From IMG/VR virus record IMGVR_UViG_3300013093_000079, positions 1-47,438 of that record: 47,438 bases of DNA, one strand, 5' to 3'. The DNA is from a virus. The notes beneath the pieces were generated by a model. The model did not search any database. It worked only from the letters and a program-made list of their open reading frames with translations, and was not told the origin of the DNA. The translations under genes and the position numbers were made by a program. Below are positions 1 through 9,993 of the stretch, piece by piece (the first letter of the stretch is position 1; the number at the start of each line of letters is the position of its first letter).

Positions 1-546
1 AAGATCACCGGCATTGCCAACGGCAGCGCAGCGCAAGACGCCGTGGCGATCAACCAACTGGACCCGTCACCCGCTAGGGCGGTTGGGTTGCTTGGTTGGA
101 CGTTTGATCCGGCGATGTCGACATTGGCCACTACAACAGTGACAACAAGCGAGACCCTTGCCGCAGCCGTTTATCTCAGGGCTGGCACCGTCATCAGTAA
201 CATCGGCTCGTACTTCGGAACGAACACTGTTGGGTCGGGGCAGGCAGTATTTGGCATCGCCAACGCAGCCGGAACCTCACAAAGTGCGTCGACGCCTATT
301 TCGAGTTTCCCAAATAACTCCTTTGTTTCGGGCGCACTTACTCCGTACACGGTTCCAACGACTGGCATCTATTACTTGTACGTGTTGTTTGTTGCTGTTT
401 CCTCAAGTTGGCAGGTTCTCAAGAGCGCCAGCGTGACATCAACCATTATCAACCTTGGCGGAAGTGTCCGGTCGGCATCGGCAGGAACGTTTTCTCCGTT
501 TACTTGGACACCTGTGGCCAGCAACTACTTCTTCGGATTCTCGTAG
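1..546 (+). CDS. Tail fibre protein, C-terminal part (5' truncated by window edge)
   Basis: The reading frame is open from base 1, so the gene begins outside the window. It opens with KITGIANGSAAQDAVAINQL, a motif of the type that precedes receptor-binding modules in many phage fibres; a related KITNVANG copy occurs in the 42372 fibre. About 150 Ser/Thr/Gly-rich residues follow, with alternating polar and hydrophobic positions typical of a beta-structured fibre tip, ending in NYFFGFS. It would act at the distal end of the tail in host recognition. A small fibre-associated gene follows with a good ribosome binding site (TAGGAGG, 544-550). The frame also matches the open gene at the right edge (46893-47438), so both may be one 363-residue protein if the ends join. 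Fibre role is fairly sure; receptor unknown. Confidence 0.7.
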   Translation, partial: KITGIANGSAAQDAVAINQLDPSPARAVGLLGWTFDPAMSTLATTTVTTSETLAAAVYLRAGTVISNIGSYFGTNTVGSGQAVFGIANAAGTSQSASTPISSFPNNSFVSGALTPYTVPTTGIYYLYVLFVAVSSSWQVLKSASVTSTIINLGGSVRSASAGTFSPFTWTPVASNYFFGFS

Positions 547-554
547 GAGGCATG

Positions 555-734
555 ATGGCTACCTACGCAGTCATGGACAGCACCAACACCACCGTCGTCA
601 ACGTCATCTCGCCCGACCCCGGCGTGACCGTAGACCCGACGTGGATCAGCCTTGCCAACGCTCCCGCCGAGACGTGGGTTGGATGGACGACGCCTGACGG
701 CGGCGCTACTTGGATTGCTCCGACGGTCTCTTGA
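555..734 (+). CDS. Small fibre-associated protein (possible tail fibre assembly protein)
   Basis: A 59-residue protein beginning MATYAVMDSTNTTVVNVI and ending GWTTPDGGATWIAPTVS. Short proteins with a YAV...VVNVI start and a W-rich end are common directly after tail fibre genes, where some are annotated as tail fibre assembly chaperones; the assignment here rests on that resemblance and on position. Two ATGs are possible at 552 and 555. The second is preferred because GGAGG ends at 550, leaving four bases before the ATG. It lies between a fibre gene and the baseplate gp25-like gene. No catalytic motif, signal peptide or membrane segment is visible. Confidence 0.55.
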   Translation: MATYAVMDSTNTTVVNVISPDPGVTVDPTWISLANAPAETWVGWTTPDGGATWIAPTVS

Positions 735-811
735 TGCTTCGAATTATTTCTATCTTCAATGACATGGCACCGGGCGACTGGCAACCGCCAACTGGCAATT
801 AAAGGAACCTT

Positions 812-1261
812 ATGAAAACATTTCAAATCTCAAACGGCGATTTTGTGCTCTCCAATGGGTCCTTTGCCACGGTCGAGGGTACGCCCAAAATTCAGCAGGA
901 TCTGGGAACTGCGCTTGCTACCGAGTACGGCACCGATCGATTCCACCCCCGTTATGGATCAACGCTCCCGAACTACATCGGCCAGCCCGTTGGGTCAGCA
1001 ACAAGCATCCTCGTTCGATCCGAGGTCACTCGAGTGGTGAACAACTACGCCTCTGTCCAAGCCGCCAACATGAACTCCTATATCGTCCGTGGCCTGCAGG
1101 CACCGTATGCACAATCCGAAATCATTGCTCAACTAAATGCCGTTACAGTCAAGCAGGACTATGATACATTCGAGGTAGCCGCTGTAATCACGACGCAGGC
1201 AGGGCAATCAACCTTGGTGTCTGCATCCGTGACACCCAACTCCGTAACGACGGGCAGTTAA
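812..1261 (+). CDS. gp25/GpW-like baseplate wedge protein
   Basis: A 149-residue protein with the layout of the T4 gp25 / phage W baseplate family: an N-terminal DFVLSNGSFATVEG strand pair, then KIQQDLGTALATEYGTDRFHPRYGS, matching the family's pattern of KI.QDL...L.TE.G and a following P.YGS. This family sits at the sheath-proximal end of the baseplate wedge and initiates sheath assembly in contractile tails. The ATG is preceded by AAAGGA at a normal distance. The gene is followed four bases later by the baseplate J-like gene, the usual gp25-J pairing. It is the strongest single sign that this phage has a contractile tail. Confidence 0.85.
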   Translation: MKTFQISNGDFVLSNGSFATVEGTPKIQQDLGTALATEYGTDRFHPRYGSTLPNYIGQPVGSATSILVRSEVTRVVNNYASVQAANMNSYIVRGLQAPYAQSEIIAQLNAVTVKQDYDTFEVAAVITTQAGQSTLVSASVTPNSVTTGS

Positions 1262-1265
1262 ACCC

Positions 1266-4010
1266 ATGCCGACTCAGGACTCTATCGTCAATCAGATGAG
1301 GCAGGCCCTCCAAGTAACGGAGCCTGACCTTGATACGTCTATCGGCTCTCCCATTCGGTCGATTCTTGACACCGTAAGCGAAGTCATCGCTGAACAGACG
1401 GCAGATCAGTACCTTCTGAACTACCAATACGACATCAACTCCAAGTCTGGGGCCGATCTCGACACGTTCGTGAACCTTTTTGGGATGTCTCGCTATCTGG
1501 CAAAGTCTGCCGTGGCGTATGTGACGTTTTCGCTGTCTGCGCCCACCGGGTCGGTACAGACTTTCGGGGCCGGTGCTCAAGTTGCCACCGGAACAACTCC
1601 CCAAATCATCTTTACGACGGTGGTTCCTGCTTCGATCAGTGCTACGGGCACCTCCGTGACTGTCCCCTGTATCTGCTCCATAGCGGGCACGGTCGGAAAC
1701 GTCGGGGCGAACACCATCCAAAGCGCCGTAAGCCCATTCGGGACCGTCTCATCCATCACGAACGCTACAGCGGCCACTGGGGGCTCAGACGCCGAAACTG
1801 ATGACCAACTGCGAGCACGCTTCAAGGCGACCGTATTTCGCAATCTAGCGGGCACTGGAGCCATGTATCAGGCCGTCGGGCTCGATGATGCCGCAGTCAC
1901 GCAGGCCAACGTAATTGGATCTACGAAGGTATTTCTCGACCAGATTCAACTTTCGGGTGGCATCGGGGTATCGTCGGTACAGAATCTGGCCTATTACTAC
2001 CCCAACACCCAGTTCCTCGGAACGAACATCACGGGTGGCGTCAACCCGTCCTATGTCCCACGAGGGCAGTATGGGGTTTCTACTTTTTACCAGCCCACCC
2101 CACCTGCCCCAAGTCTTTCGCCTTCGTCGGGCGGGACGCTTCCTAATGGAACCTACCAATACGCAGTCGTCTACAACATCACTCCTACGGTAACCCTAAC
2201 GGCATCAAGCCTTTCGAGTTCAACCCTAAACCTTTCGGGGTCGACGGCGGGATTGGCCACTCAGGGACAGGGCGTTCTTACGCACTCCTCGACGAACTAC
2301 TCGTTCACCTACACGGGTGTCACCTCGACAGCCCTTACCGGAGTCACATGGTCCGGCTCGACCCCTACGGTGAGCAGCGGAGACGTGGTCAAAGTAACTA
2401 TTGCCACTACTCTATCCACTAATCTGGGAATTGTCAACTCAATTACGCTAAGTGGTAGTACCAATAAGACCGTCATCGTCAGTTGGTCGGCTCTTCCCAC
2501 TCCCCCTCTTTCTAGCCCTAACGCCTTTTTCACATGGGCCGACGTTTACCGATACAACCCCTCGACCCCAACGGTGCCGTTCGAGAAGGTCAATTCCACC
2601 CCTCAAACGGGGACGTCGTTTAATGACACGGGCTACGCAGGCATCTCGACCGCCCCCATCAACAATACGACCGGCGCCCCGGTAATCTACGCACCCCCTA
2701 GCCCGGTCACGCAAACCATTTCGTCAATTTCGATGAGTGGCGGTGTCATTACAGTTACCCCATCGACAATGTGGCTTGGAATTGCTGCTGGTCAAACGGT
2801 AACCATCTCCGGCACGACGAATTACAACGTCACCGCAGTCATTCAGTCAGTTGGCACTTCGACGTTCACGCTGGCAACGAGTCTTTCGGGAGCCGCACTG
2901 GAAAGCGGCAGCGGCATGATCATCACCTACAACGCAGTCCCCGACGGGGTCTATCAGTTTCAATTTGACTACATGCCCGTTTCGTCTCGAAATGACCCCG
3001 CTAATGGCATTACGAATCGGGTGGACATCTACGTCAACGGGGATCGTCCGATTGAGGTCACCGAAAATCTGGTGTTTTCTCAGTCCGCCAATACCTTTAA
3101 CGTCACAGGCGGCATTACGGTCGAGGACATCAACTCGACTACCCCATCTATGAATCACGAGTTGTTCCAAAGACTTGACGGAACGACCCCTGCTGTGGGA
3201 AACCTGTTTATTCCGCTTTCATTCAGTCCCATTGACGGTCCGGCGACGGGTCTGCAAAGCAACGGGTCGGTTGTCGTTACGGCACCAAAGACACCCAGTC
3301 CGACTCCGGCATATCCCACTAATCACGCCTACACTTACGGCACCGATTATTGGATCGTCAACGAAGTCGACCAGTTCGGGCGATCGTCAAAGTCTCGTGC
3401 TGGACTTGAGTGGAACGCAACCCCCACGACGGCAGACCACATGCCACAAACCGGCGATGTCGTGACGGTGGACTATACCTATAACCAAGTCCCGACCACG
3501 GTCCAGCACAACATGGATCTGTGGAACGTCGTCACGAGCGATGTCATGGTCCATCAAGCCAACACGTTGTATTTGGATTTCTATTTTGCCGTGGTGCTGG
3601 GTGGCAACTCCAACGCCGGAACTGTATTCAGTTCAATCCAAACGGTCGTCTCGAACTACCTGTCTCAGGTCGGATTTGACGGCGTCGTTCAGCGATCCTC
3701 CCTCATCTCGGCTGTCCAGCAGGTCGCCGGAGTTACCGCCGTGCGATTCATCACTGGATCAACCTCGGATTCTCGAGCCATCCTTTACGGCACGGGGCCT
3801 TTCAATGGGGTCGCTGTCGGTACGGGAGCAAATGCTCACTATGGCATCCAGCAGGTCAATCCTGTCACCGGCAACCTCGTCGAGGTCTATTCCGCCACCG
3901 ACGGTTCCGTCTACCGGGCCACCGATATTTACCTTGACGACACCGAACTCGCCACCCTGAACAACGTCTACATCGCCCAGATGTCGCAGTCAATGTTCGG
4001 GAGTGTCTAG
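1266..4010 (+). CDS. Baseplate J-like protein
   Basis: A 914-residue protein. The first 250 residues carry the baseplate J (P2 gpJ / T4 gp6) signature: an N-terminal helical part with GSPIRSILDTVSEVIAEQ, an SGADLDTFVNLFGMSR segment, beta-rich core, and GGSDAETDDQLRARFK, the family's GG.D.E(T/S)D..LR.R element. It forms the wedge ring of the baseplate. The protein is much longer than the usual 300-450 residues. The extra 550 or so residues are Thr/Ser/Pro-rich beta domains, including an Ig-like stretch around 470-550 (GQTVTISGT), followed by a more conserved C-terminal third. The start lies four bases after the gp25-like stop without an obvious ribosome binding site, suggesting coupling. The next gene starts directly after the stop. 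Confidence 0.85.
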   Translation: MPTQDSIVNQMRQALQVTEPDLDTSIGSPIRSILDTVSEVIAEQTADQYLLNYQYDINSKSGADLDTFVNLFGMSRYLAKSAVAYVTFSLSAPTGSVQTFGAGAQVATGTTPQIIFTTVVPASISATGTSVTVPCICSIAGTVGNVGANTIQSAVSPFGTVSSITNATAATGGSDAETDDQLRARFKATVFRNLAGTGAMYQAVGLDDAAVTQANVIGSTKVFLDQIQLSGGIGVSSVQNLAYYYPNTQFLGTNITGGVNPSYVPRGQYGVSTFYQPTPPAPSLSPSSGGTLPNGTYQYAVVYNITPTVTLTASSLSSSTLNLSGSTAGLATQGQGVLTHSSTNYSFTYTGVTSTALTGVTWSGSTPTVSSGDVVKVTIATTLSTNLGIVNSITLSGSTNKTVIVSWSALPTPPLSSPNAFFTWADVYRYNPSTPTVPFEKVNSTPQTGTSFNDTGYAGISTAPINNTTGAPVIYAPPSPVTQTISSISMSGGVITVTPSTMWLGIAAGQTVTISGTTNYNVTAVIQSVGTSTFTLATSLSGAALESGSGMIITYNAVPDGVYQFQFDYMPVSSRNDPANGITNRVDIYVNGDRPIEVTENLVFSQSANTFNVTGGITVEDINSTTPSMNHELFQRLDGTTPAVGNLFIPLSFSPIDGPATGLQSNGSVVVTAPKTPSPTPAYPTNHAYTYGTDYWIVNEVDQFGRSSKSRAGLEWNATPTTADHMPQTGDVVTVDYTYNQVPTTVQHNMDLWNVVTSDVMVHQANTLYLDFYFAVVLGGNSNAGTVFSSIQTVVSNYLSQVGFDGVVQRSSLISAVQQVAGVTAVRFITGSTSDSRAILYGTGPFNGVAVGTGANAHYGIQQVNPVTGNLVEVYSATDGSVYRATDIYLDDTELATLNNVYIAQMSQSMFGSV

Positions 4011-7000
4011 GTGGCTAGCGGGATCACTGCAAATAAGGTTCTAACGAACTCTCTTTACACGTCGGTCGCTACTCCGGGCGGTATTCCTAACCCCGCCCAA
4101 ATCCTGATCCTCCAGACGCCCTATAATGCTCCTTCGAGCGCAGTCATCCAAACGATCACCAATGGGCTCAACATCCCGCCGATCATGTCATGGCGGTTTA
4201 GGAACTTTTCCGAGAACGTCTACTCGCTTCGGCCAACCGACCACATTGTTCGTTTTACGAAGGTGCTGCTGGGGCAGGCCGGAGCAGGGCAATATCGTTC
4301 TCGTTCGCTGTCCGCCCGATTGCAATCTACCCTCAACGGGGCAAACTTCTACGACCTTGATTCGTTTTATGGCGACATTTTTGGCATCCAACGTGACGCC
4401 GACGAGGTTCTTGACAACAGCCCGTATACGGGACTTGACACCTACGATAACTGGGCGCTGGTTCGATCCCAGAACTCGTCGTATGTTGGCCGCATCGATC
4501 AGTTCTCAAAAGCGATCTCGTGGTGCCCGACTACGTTTGGCATCCAAGCCGTTTCAGAAGCCATCCTCGAGATGCCCGTTACGATCATTGAGCAGTCTAC
4601 AAACGGGTATTCGCTCTACAAAACCTATCGCTATCTTGAGCAGGACGGCGGGACTTCCGGGCCTGTCATTGGCGGGGCGCATTACAGCGACCTCGAGACC
4701 TACACCTACGCATCTTTGGAAGGCTCTGCGGTCTCGGCATCGACGGGGTTCATCATTTCCCCCAGTCAGGCCATCACCGATGAGCAAGAATATGCCCTCC
4801 GTTCGGTCATCGACACGCTCAAGCCCGCCAACGTCACCTACACCATTACCCAGACGGGCTCGTCTCAGGTCAATCCGGTTCCCCTCCGGGGCGTCTATTC
4901 AGACTCGTCGTATTGGAACCTCGTCGAGTCGATCATCCCAGCGCCAGAATACGCTGGCATCTATCATCTGTCCTCCACCCCCGATGCCAATGGATTCTTT
5001 GAGGTACTAAGGCCATACGGGTCGGAGTATCAGGGAGAACTCGTCGTTTACAACAACGACATTCAGGTCATCGCTAGTGGCATCAATCCCACGGCTACCG
5101 GCAACTATACCGCCGACCCAGAGACCGACACGGTGGTGTTCTACGACGGTTCCTATCTGTCCTACCCACCGAGCAACGGCGTGGCGTCTCGACTGTCTTA
5201 CGTCACGTCTCGACTTGTGAGTGACGGCATCTTGCAAAGCAACTTGCTCTCGGCAAACTCGGGTTATTCCAGTACGTCGGATGTATTGGAGCAGACGGGT
5301 TACGCACCGCCCCAAGGATCGAACAAGGCCGACCCACTCACGCTGTATGTCGATGGCGTCTCTCTTTATGACTTGACACAGATTCTCAATGGTGGTAGTC
5401 TTGGCTCCGAAGATACCAATCAACGGTTCTGGGCGACTCCTCGAAGAATCTCGTCCGACTCGACCACAGAAACGATGCAGATCAGTTTCTCGCAACCGAA
5501 ACTGATCAACGAGATCGCCTGTGACGTAGCGCACTACCCGCACTACTTTGAGATTTGGGCCGAGGTCAGCGGCGTCTGGGAAAGCGTGTTTAGCACGTCA
5601 TTCCTTGATTCTGTGCCCGCTGTGTTGCCCGCTACGCCACCGGACGTCAAAGAGCACCCCCAGCATCTAGGCGACGGCCACTGGGCCTCTATCATCGCCG
5701 AGTTTGAGGCCGTCACGGCGCAGAACATCCAAGTAAGGATGACCCGTATCCCCTCGACGCAGGCTCCCCAGCAGCAGCCCTATCGTACGCAAGGGATTCC
5801 CACTCCAGTCTTCGTCCCTTATTCGCTTGGCGTCCGAAACCTGTCTGTTAACTACTCGGTGGCAAAGCAGTCGGACTTGCCCACCATGCCGTTGTTCACC
5901 AAGGACGCCCTCGGGTCACGAGTTGAGTGGACGGTTCGCCAAGAGACTTCCGATCGGGCTATCGACGCATCAAAGGAATCGACTGCATGGCGCTCGGCTC
6001 CGCAGTATTCCAGCGACAGCGTGGTGAATTTCTTTCTTGACACCCGCACGGCTAACGGGCAACCCCAAGTCATCGACAGCATCTATATCGACCCTCTGTA
6101 TCCGGGTCCGCACGTTAGTCTTTACTATTCCGATCAAAACACTGCGGATTTGGGAAACTCTGCCGAATACACGCCGTTCAGCCCGCCCATCTCAACTATC
6201 ACCGGCACGATTGTTGGCGCATCCGATGGGCTCGAGTTTGACACCATCAACCCGTCCTACGTTCAGATCGAAAACGGGGCAATGCAATGGGACCCCACTC
6301 AGCCATGGTGGATTGGGTCGGTCATCTGGCCGCAATTTTCATCAGAGCAATCAAACGGGCAAATCATCTGGGACTCCCAGTCGGGCATGAGCCTTTCGGT
6401 TCAGCCACCGAATGACGGATCTGACAAAGCGTTCCTGACCCTTACGATTGCCAATGGGTCTACGGCAGCCTACCCCCTCTCGTGGGACAGCAACGATAAC
6501 GTCACCGTCACTGTGGCGTATGTGCCGGAAGGTTCAGAAGACTTCCTGCCGGGTCTTTGGATCTTTGCGGCGACGAACTATGACCAGATTGTGAGCGACA
6601 CCGATCCCGAAGCGTGGATCCAAATGTTCGTGCAGACAAACTTGGTCGGTCTGGCTCACCCCGAGATTTCCCCAATTGACGACTCGTATCAGTCGAATCG
6701 CATCCTTCCCCAACCTCCCGATCAGATCGTCACCCAGCAACCGATCTACTTGTGCATCGGAGGCAATCCTTCGGCTACGTCGCCTGCGTCTTTTGTTCTT
6801 AGCAATTTCATCGTCAAGCAAGAAACCGTCGTCCTTGAATCGCTCAACACCTTCGCTGCGGACCCCTCGAAATACATTGTTACTTCGCAGTATGCCAACG
6901 GAATCGCAGGGCTTACCACGACGAACGCCGTCGTCCGGTTCGACCCGTCTTTCATCTCGGACTCGAACCCGACGGGCATGGTTGGAGGGCCGGGAAACTT

Positions 7001-9263
7001 CTACGAGAACCTTACTTGGGTGCCGATCCCAAGGGATTACACGGCATCGAAGGGGTACATGGTGTTCCCCCCGACCAACGCCTCATTTTGGAAGTTGGAA
7101 TTCACCAATCTCGTTGCCCAGCCCATCAACATCATGCAGCCCATCGAGCGGACGTATCGAAACCTTTCTGGGCTGCCACAATCTTTCGTAAATCAGCCGA
7201 CCAATATTAGTACCACCAATCCGGGGCAGTTCCCCGTCGGTTCCGATGTCACTCAAAGGGTCATGGGCGGGAATGGCATTGGATTTACGGATGCCACCAC
7301 TGTGCCGAACTCGGTGCCCACTCCTAATTCAATTCCTTCCACGGCTACCCAGACCATCCCAGACTTGCAACTACAGCAGGCTCAGGCACAAACGGCATGG
7401 TATTGGCAGTACCAAAACGCCGCTCAGGCACTTTACGCACCGAAGTTCACCCAATCCACCACTCATGATTACTCTTCGGGCACGGTCTTCCACGGCAACC
7501 AAGTCGGATACTTCACGGGCTTGAACAGTATTCAGGCCTATCGAACCAGCAATCTGGGCACCCTAAACTCGGTTCTGTACGACGAGTTCTTTTTGGACAC
7601 CGAAATGATTCAATCCTCAACGTGGGATTCTGCTCCCGGCGATCTCAACACGCAAGGCATGACCGCTTCGTTTGCCGGATCTTCCGTGCAAGCCACCAGC
7701 GTGCCGTTCATGTCGTCCGCACCCGTCGTAGGGGTTCAGTTTGCCACGAGCCAATCCGAAGCCCAGCAGTTGGCCTACAACGACTCATTCCTAACTGGGA
7801 ACGGGTTCGACTCGAACTACAACTGGCAAGACCTTACAAAGCCCAACTCGATTGGCTATTTCAATACCACGACAAATCAATGGGTCTCTTATGGCGACGC
7901 CCAACTCTTGCTCAACACAGCAAACAACTACGTCACGGTGAGTCGTTCCGAGGTGTTCTCGGTCCTTAGCCCAACGAACCTCATGGTGCAGCCAGATGTT
8001 CACCCCATTCTCGACTCGCCATTCACCACCAATTACTTCGTGACGAACACTGCCGGTGACGGGTCTACCTATCAGCAATACACGGTCTCCTCAAGCGCCC
8101 CAACCCAGCCATTTGAGGTTGGGCAACTCGTGACCGTCACGAATACCACGAACAGTTACAACGTCACGGGGGCCACTATCACGGCGGTCGGTGGAACATC
8201 TGGCGCATGGTGGTTTAAGGTTGTTGGGTCAACCGCCAATTCTTCAAGCACGGGAAACGCTTCTATCACGGTCCCTGACAGTAACTACGGCGGTCTCGCA
8301 ACTTCATGGATCGCACCGGCAACTACATGGTCACCCACTTCGTCCTACGTTCAGTCCCAATACACGAGCGGTACCGAACTTTGGGCCGCTGTCAAGATCA
8401 CCGGCATCTCAAACATCACGAGTGATTCGCCGTTGTACCTCGAGATCGTGGATGCGGGGTCCACCCCGTCTTACAACCCGACGGTGCTCGTCTCGTTGCC
8501 AATCGAAGTCAGTCCCGGTCAAACCATCGAGCGCACAATTGGTGTCGTGGTCAACTCCTCTAACTACGTCTACGCCCAAATCGTTCAGCGCAACGCATCT
8601 AGTGACTCGTGGATCGTAAATCAACTAAGCGTTTTCGACGAGGGCGTCTATTGGTCTTTCTCTAACGATGGGACCAACTGGTACCGCACCGACAAAATCC
8701 GTAACCGAGCCGATAGCCAACTGACGTTCCCAACGCCCAAGTCGCAAATCCAATGGCGTGCTACGGCAACTCGCCCCAACGTCCACATCAACGGATTGCG
8801 AGTGCGCCCCGTCTATACGACACCGGGCGTTCGTTATCCACAGGGCACCAAAAACGGGCCGAATCTTTCATTCTTCGAGGCTCAACCTCCAGTTGAGAAT
8901 GATCCTTTGTTCAACGCATGGCCCAACGCCGTGCCGTACAGTTGGTACAACTCTTCGTATTACTACTCAGTGGGCAATCCAAACGGAACGCCACTTCCCA
9001 ACCAGTTCACCAGCAACTACAGCCAGTCCCTTAGCGACACGATTTCTGTCACGGATACTGCCATCGCCCATTACGTCTTGCCGACGCAGCGAACTGGATC
9101 TGACACACTGGTTACGACGGATGCGGTATCTAGTCAAGAAGGATACAACGCTGCTACGACTGATGCGATCAACTCACTCAGCGACTCGGCCACCGCAGTC
9201 GTCATCGTATTGCCCACCACATCCCAGATGGTCGACCCGATCATTCAGGATCTTTCAGAGTAG
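4011..9263 (+). CDS. Giant tail/baseplate structural protein (1750 residues)
   Basis: This is the longest gene in the window, starting with GTG directly abutting the TAG of the J-like gene, so it is almost certainly translated in coupling with it. I see no family signature I can name. The protein is Asn/Ser/Thr/Tyr-rich and beta-strand-like throughout, with no Walker, nuclease or peptidase motif. One stretch at about 1360-1420 (VGQLVTVTNTTNSYNVTG) resembles Ig-like segments in the J-like protein and the 42372 tailspike. The C-terminus is a low-complexity Asp/Thr/Ser region. Position after gp25 and J matches where T4-type phages carry large wedge proteins (gp7-like) and where other phages keep fibre-attachment proteins. 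A baseplate or proximal fibre role is inference. Confidence 0.65.
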   Translation: MASGITANKVLTNSLYTSVATPGGIPNPAQILILQTPYNAPSSAVIQTITNGLNIPPIMSWRFRNFSENVYSLRPTDHIVRFTKVLLGQAGAGQYRSRSLSARLQSTLNGANFYDLDSFYGDIFGIQRDADEVLDNSPYTGLDTYDNWALVRSQNSSYVGRIDQFSKAISWCPTTFGIQAVSEAILEMPVTIIEQSTNGYSLYKTYRYLEQDGGTSGPVIGGAHYSDLETYTYASLEGSAVSASTGFIISPSQAITDEQEYALRSVIDTLKPANVTYTITQTGSSQVNPVPLRGVYSDSSYWNLVESIIPAPEYAGIYHLSSTPDANGFFEVLRPYGSEYQGELVVYNNDIQVIASGINPTATGNYTADPETDTVVFYDGSYLSYPPSNGVASRLSYVTSRLVSDGILQSNLLSANSGYSSTSDVLEQTGYAPPQGSNKADPLTLYVDGVSLYDLTQILNGGSLGSEDTNQRFWATPRRISSDSTTETMQISFSQPKLINEIACDVAHYPHYFEIWAEVSGVWESVFSTSFLDSVPAVLPATPPDVKEHPQHLGDGHWASIIAEFEAVTAQNIQVRMTRIPSTQAPQQQPYRTQGIPTPVFVPYSLGVRNLSVNYSVAKQSDLPTMPLFTKDALGSRVEWTVRQETSDRAIDASKESTAWRSAPQYSSDSVVNFFLDTRTANGQPQVIDSIYIDPLYPGPHVSLYYSDQNTADLGNSAEYTPFSPPISTITGTIVGASDGLEFDTINPSYVQIENGAMQWDPTQPWWIGSVIWPQFSSEQSNGQIIWDSQSGMSLSVQPPNDGSDKAFLTLTIANGSTAAYPLSWDSNDNVTVTVAYVPEGSEDFLPGLWIFAATNYDQIVSDTDPEAWIQMFVQTNLVGLAHPEISPIDDSYQSNRILPQPPDQIVTQQPIYLCIGGNPSATSPASFVLSNFIVKQETVVLESLNTFAADPSKYIVTSQYANGIAGLTTTNAVVRFDPSFISDSNPTGMVGGPGNFYENLTWVPIPRDYTASKGYMVFPPTNASFWKLEFTNLVAQPINIMQPIERTYRNLSGLPQSFVNQPTNISTTNPGQFPVGSDVTQRVMGGNGIGFTDATTVPNSVPTPNSIPSTATQTIPDLQLQQAQAQTAWYWQYQNAAQALYAPKFTQSTTHDYSSGTVFHGNQVGYFTGLNSIQAYRTSNLGTLNSVLYDEFFLDTEMIQSSTWDSAPGDLNTQGMTASFAGSSVQATSVPFMSSAPVVGVQFATSQSEAQQLAYNDSFLTGNGFDSNYNWQDLTKPNSIGYFNTTTNQWVSYGDAQLLLNTANNYVTVSRSEVFSVLSPTNLMVQPDVHPILDSPFTTNYFVTNTAGDGSTYQQYTVSSSAPTQPFEVGQLVTVTNTTNSYNVTGATITAVGGTSGAWWFKVVGSTANSSSTGNASITVPDSNYGGLATSWIAPATTWSPTSSYVQSQYTSGTELWAAVKITGISNITSDSPLYLEIVDAGSTPSYNPTVLVSLPIEVSPGQTIERTIGVVVNSSNYVYAQIVQRNASSDSWIVNQLSVFDEGVYWSFSNDGTNWYRTDKIRNRADSQLTFPTPKSQIQWRATATRPNVHINGLRVRPVYTTPGVRYPQGTKNGPNLSFFEAQPPVENDPLFNAWPNAVPYSWYNSSYYYSVGNPNGTPLPNQFTSNYSQSLSDTISVTDTAIAHYVLPTQRTGSDTLVTTDAVSSQEGYNAATTDAINSLSDSATAVVIVLPTTSQMVDPIIQDLSE

Positions 9264-9271
9264 GAGCGCAC

Positions 9272-9979
9272 ATGGCTAGCCCGTGGACGATCATTCCCGA
9301 AATCAAGGTCGAAGGAAAGCCCCTTGGCCGACACATCTACCGCCCAGAAGGCTGGGATAAGAGAGCGATGGCTTTGCCGCCCATCACCCCCAAGACGACG
9401 AAGTGGACTCGTCATTGCCCGCCGTTTAATCAGGGCCAGATTGGCTCCTGCACGGGCAACGCTGCCGCAGGTGCGCTTATGACCGATCCTTACTGGGTCG
9501 CCGGTCGAAACCTCACCGAGGATGACGCCGTGAAGTTCTACAGCCAAGCCACGCACTATTCCAGCCCTAACGGCGAGTATTACCCGCCCAACGACACCGG
9601 CTCCTCAGGCTATGCCGTTGCAGAAGCCCTCGAGAAGGACGGACTGATCAAGTCGTTCTCCCACGTCACCAATATTAACGACGCACTGGGCGCTTTGACG
9701 CTGTCGGCGGGGATTTTTGGTGTTTCGTGGATGGACACGTTCGACAACCCCCTCCCGTCGGGAGAGGTGCCGCTGACTCCCAATTCGCAAATCCGTGGTG
9801 GTCACGAGATCGAGGCGTTTGGTATCGACGTTGAGCAAAAGCAGGTCTGGTTCTACCAGTCGTGGGGCGAGACGTGGGGTCCGCTGGGCAACGGGACGTT
9901 TTGGATGTCCTTCGACACCCTCGACCACCAGTTGAGCGAACTGAATTCGGACGGTACTTTCTTTTCAGTAGCAAAGTAG
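9272..9979 (+). CDS. Papain-like (C1 family) cysteine peptidase
   Basis: A 235-residue protein with the papain-family order of motifs: QGQIGSC at 54-60 (oxyanion Gln54, nucleophile Cys60), GGHEIEAFG with candidate catalytic His178, and YQSWGETWGPLGNGTFW at 195-211, equivalent to the NSWG...WG..G block. The catalytic Asn of NSWG is replaced by Gln196. There is no signal peptide and no long inhibitory propeptide; about 50 residues precede the active site. ATG at 9272 follows TAGGAG. It is the last gene of the baseplate block, before a promoter at 9982. Possible roles are virion maturation, a tail-borne host-surface protease, or an anti-host protease. Fold assignment is firm; activity is uncertain because of the Asn-to-Gln change. 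Confidence 0.8.
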   Translation: MASPWTIIPEIKVEGKPLGRHIYRPEGWDKRAMALPPITPKTTKWTRHCPPFNQGQIGSCTGNAAAGALMTDPYWVAGRNLTEDDAVKFYSQATHYSSPNGEYYPPNDTGSSGYAVAEALEKDGLIKSFSHVTNINDALGALTLSAGIFGVSWMDTFDNPLPSGEVPLTPNSQIRGGHEIEAFGIDVEQKQVWFYQSWGETWGPLGNGTFWMSFDTLDHQLSELNSDGTFFSVAK

Positions 9980-9987
9980 GTTAGACT
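9959..9987 (+). promoter_or_regulatory. Candidate leaderless promoter of the SNF2-like helicase gene
   Basis: A weak -35 TTCTTT (9959-9964), a 17-base spacer and -10 TAGACT (9982-9987) are followed by six bases and the GTG at 9994. No ribosome binding site precedes that GTG, which fits a leaderless transcript. The -10-to-start distance matches the other promoters in this window. Confidence 0.5.
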
Positions 9988-9993
9988 AGCAGC

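Noticed and set aside
1188-1721. Long minus-strand open frames inside the baseplate genes (also many in the replication genes)
   Set aside because: They are antisense to genes with clear motifs, lack ribosome binding sites and show no domain; they follow from the codon bias of the + strand genes.
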